Source of the DNA: an uncultured Eubacteriales bacterium
GTDB taxonomy: Bacteria > Bacillota > Clostridia > Oscillospirales > CAG-272
Direction of reading: 5' to 3'
Length of the DNA: 5,671 bases
NCBI GenBank assembly: GCA_949878535.1
Contig: CATLAS010000076.1
Span: forward strand, 1 to 5,671
Shown one piece after another: positions 5,592-5,671 of this stretch. Made by a program: the position numbers and the translations under genes. The notes below the pieces were generated by a model that was given only the letters and a program-made list of their open reading frames with translations, did no database searches and was not told the DNA's origin. Every line of letters begins with the position of its first letter. The first letter of the stretch is position 1.

Positions 5592-5671
5592 AAGGCCCCC
5601 TTGTGCAAAGGGGGCTGTCAGCTAAGCGCAGCGATGCTGACTGGGGGATTGTAATACTGTCATTTTGGAGG
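5592..5671. mobile_element. MITE-like inverted-repeat element, copy 5 (left part, cut by window end)
   Basis: The left end matches copy 1 closely: GGCCCCCTTGTGCAAAGGG from 5594, GTCAGC/GCTGAC stem, then CTGGGGGATTGTAATACTGTC. The inner loop of the second stem differs (TAAGCGCAGCGAT instead of GGAGCATCGCGAT). The right end lies beyond the window. Its presence immediately after copy 4 shows a second cluster of this repeat downstream of the operon. Confidence 0.7.

Overview
The window looks like chromosomal DNA from a spore-forming, gut-type Clostridia (Oscillospiraceae/Ruminococcaceae-like). This is inferred from three things: a SPOCS (DUF3794)/LysM spore-coat-type protein, a DUF5685 plus J-domain gene pair, and the abundance of the hairpin-rich 'CTCCCTTTGCACAAGGGAG' interspersed repeat that I associate with gut Firmicutes genomes. 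No species can be assigned from the sequence alone.

Layout. (1) Positions 1-62, minus strand: the first 20 codons of an aspartokinase, with a very clear vegetative promoter at 99-127. (2) 261-1802, plus strand: a monocistronic SipL-like SPOCS/LysM protein, closed by an intrinsic terminator at 1813-1845. (3) About 1927-2920: a gene-free block of about 1 kb built from a nested repeat. A MITE-like element of about 160 bp, with long imperfect inverted termini that each fold into two hairpins, sits inside a 334-bp unit. That unit is tandemly repeated at exactly 334 bp (two full copies and one partial). Within each unit, the right terminus of the element is amplified again at a 54-bp period. (4) 3102-5212, plus strand: a tight three-gene operon. 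It encodes a DUF5685 protein with Asp-rich and CxxC motifs, a J-domain/TPR-like protein with a nine-cysteine tail, and a small polytopic membrane protein. A strong terminator follows at 5227-5259. (5) 5376-5671: a diverged copy of the repeat element, a repeat-tail remnant, and the left end of a further copy cut by the window edge.

How the genes fit together. The SPOCS/LysM protein probably works in the mother cell in spore coat or cortex assembly. Aspartokinase supplies the aspartate pathway, including diaminopimelate and dipicolinate precursors, but no functional link between the two divergent genes is shown. The three operon genes are translationally coupled or nearly so. They probably form one functional unit, perhaps an Hsp70 co-chaperone system at the membrane, but their actual role is unknown to me.

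The most interesting non-coding signal is the repeat family. Between diverged copies, the hairpin stems show compensatory base-pair changes, and the hairpin core is present in inverted orientation. Both suggest that secondary structure is maintained or matters for the element's propagation.
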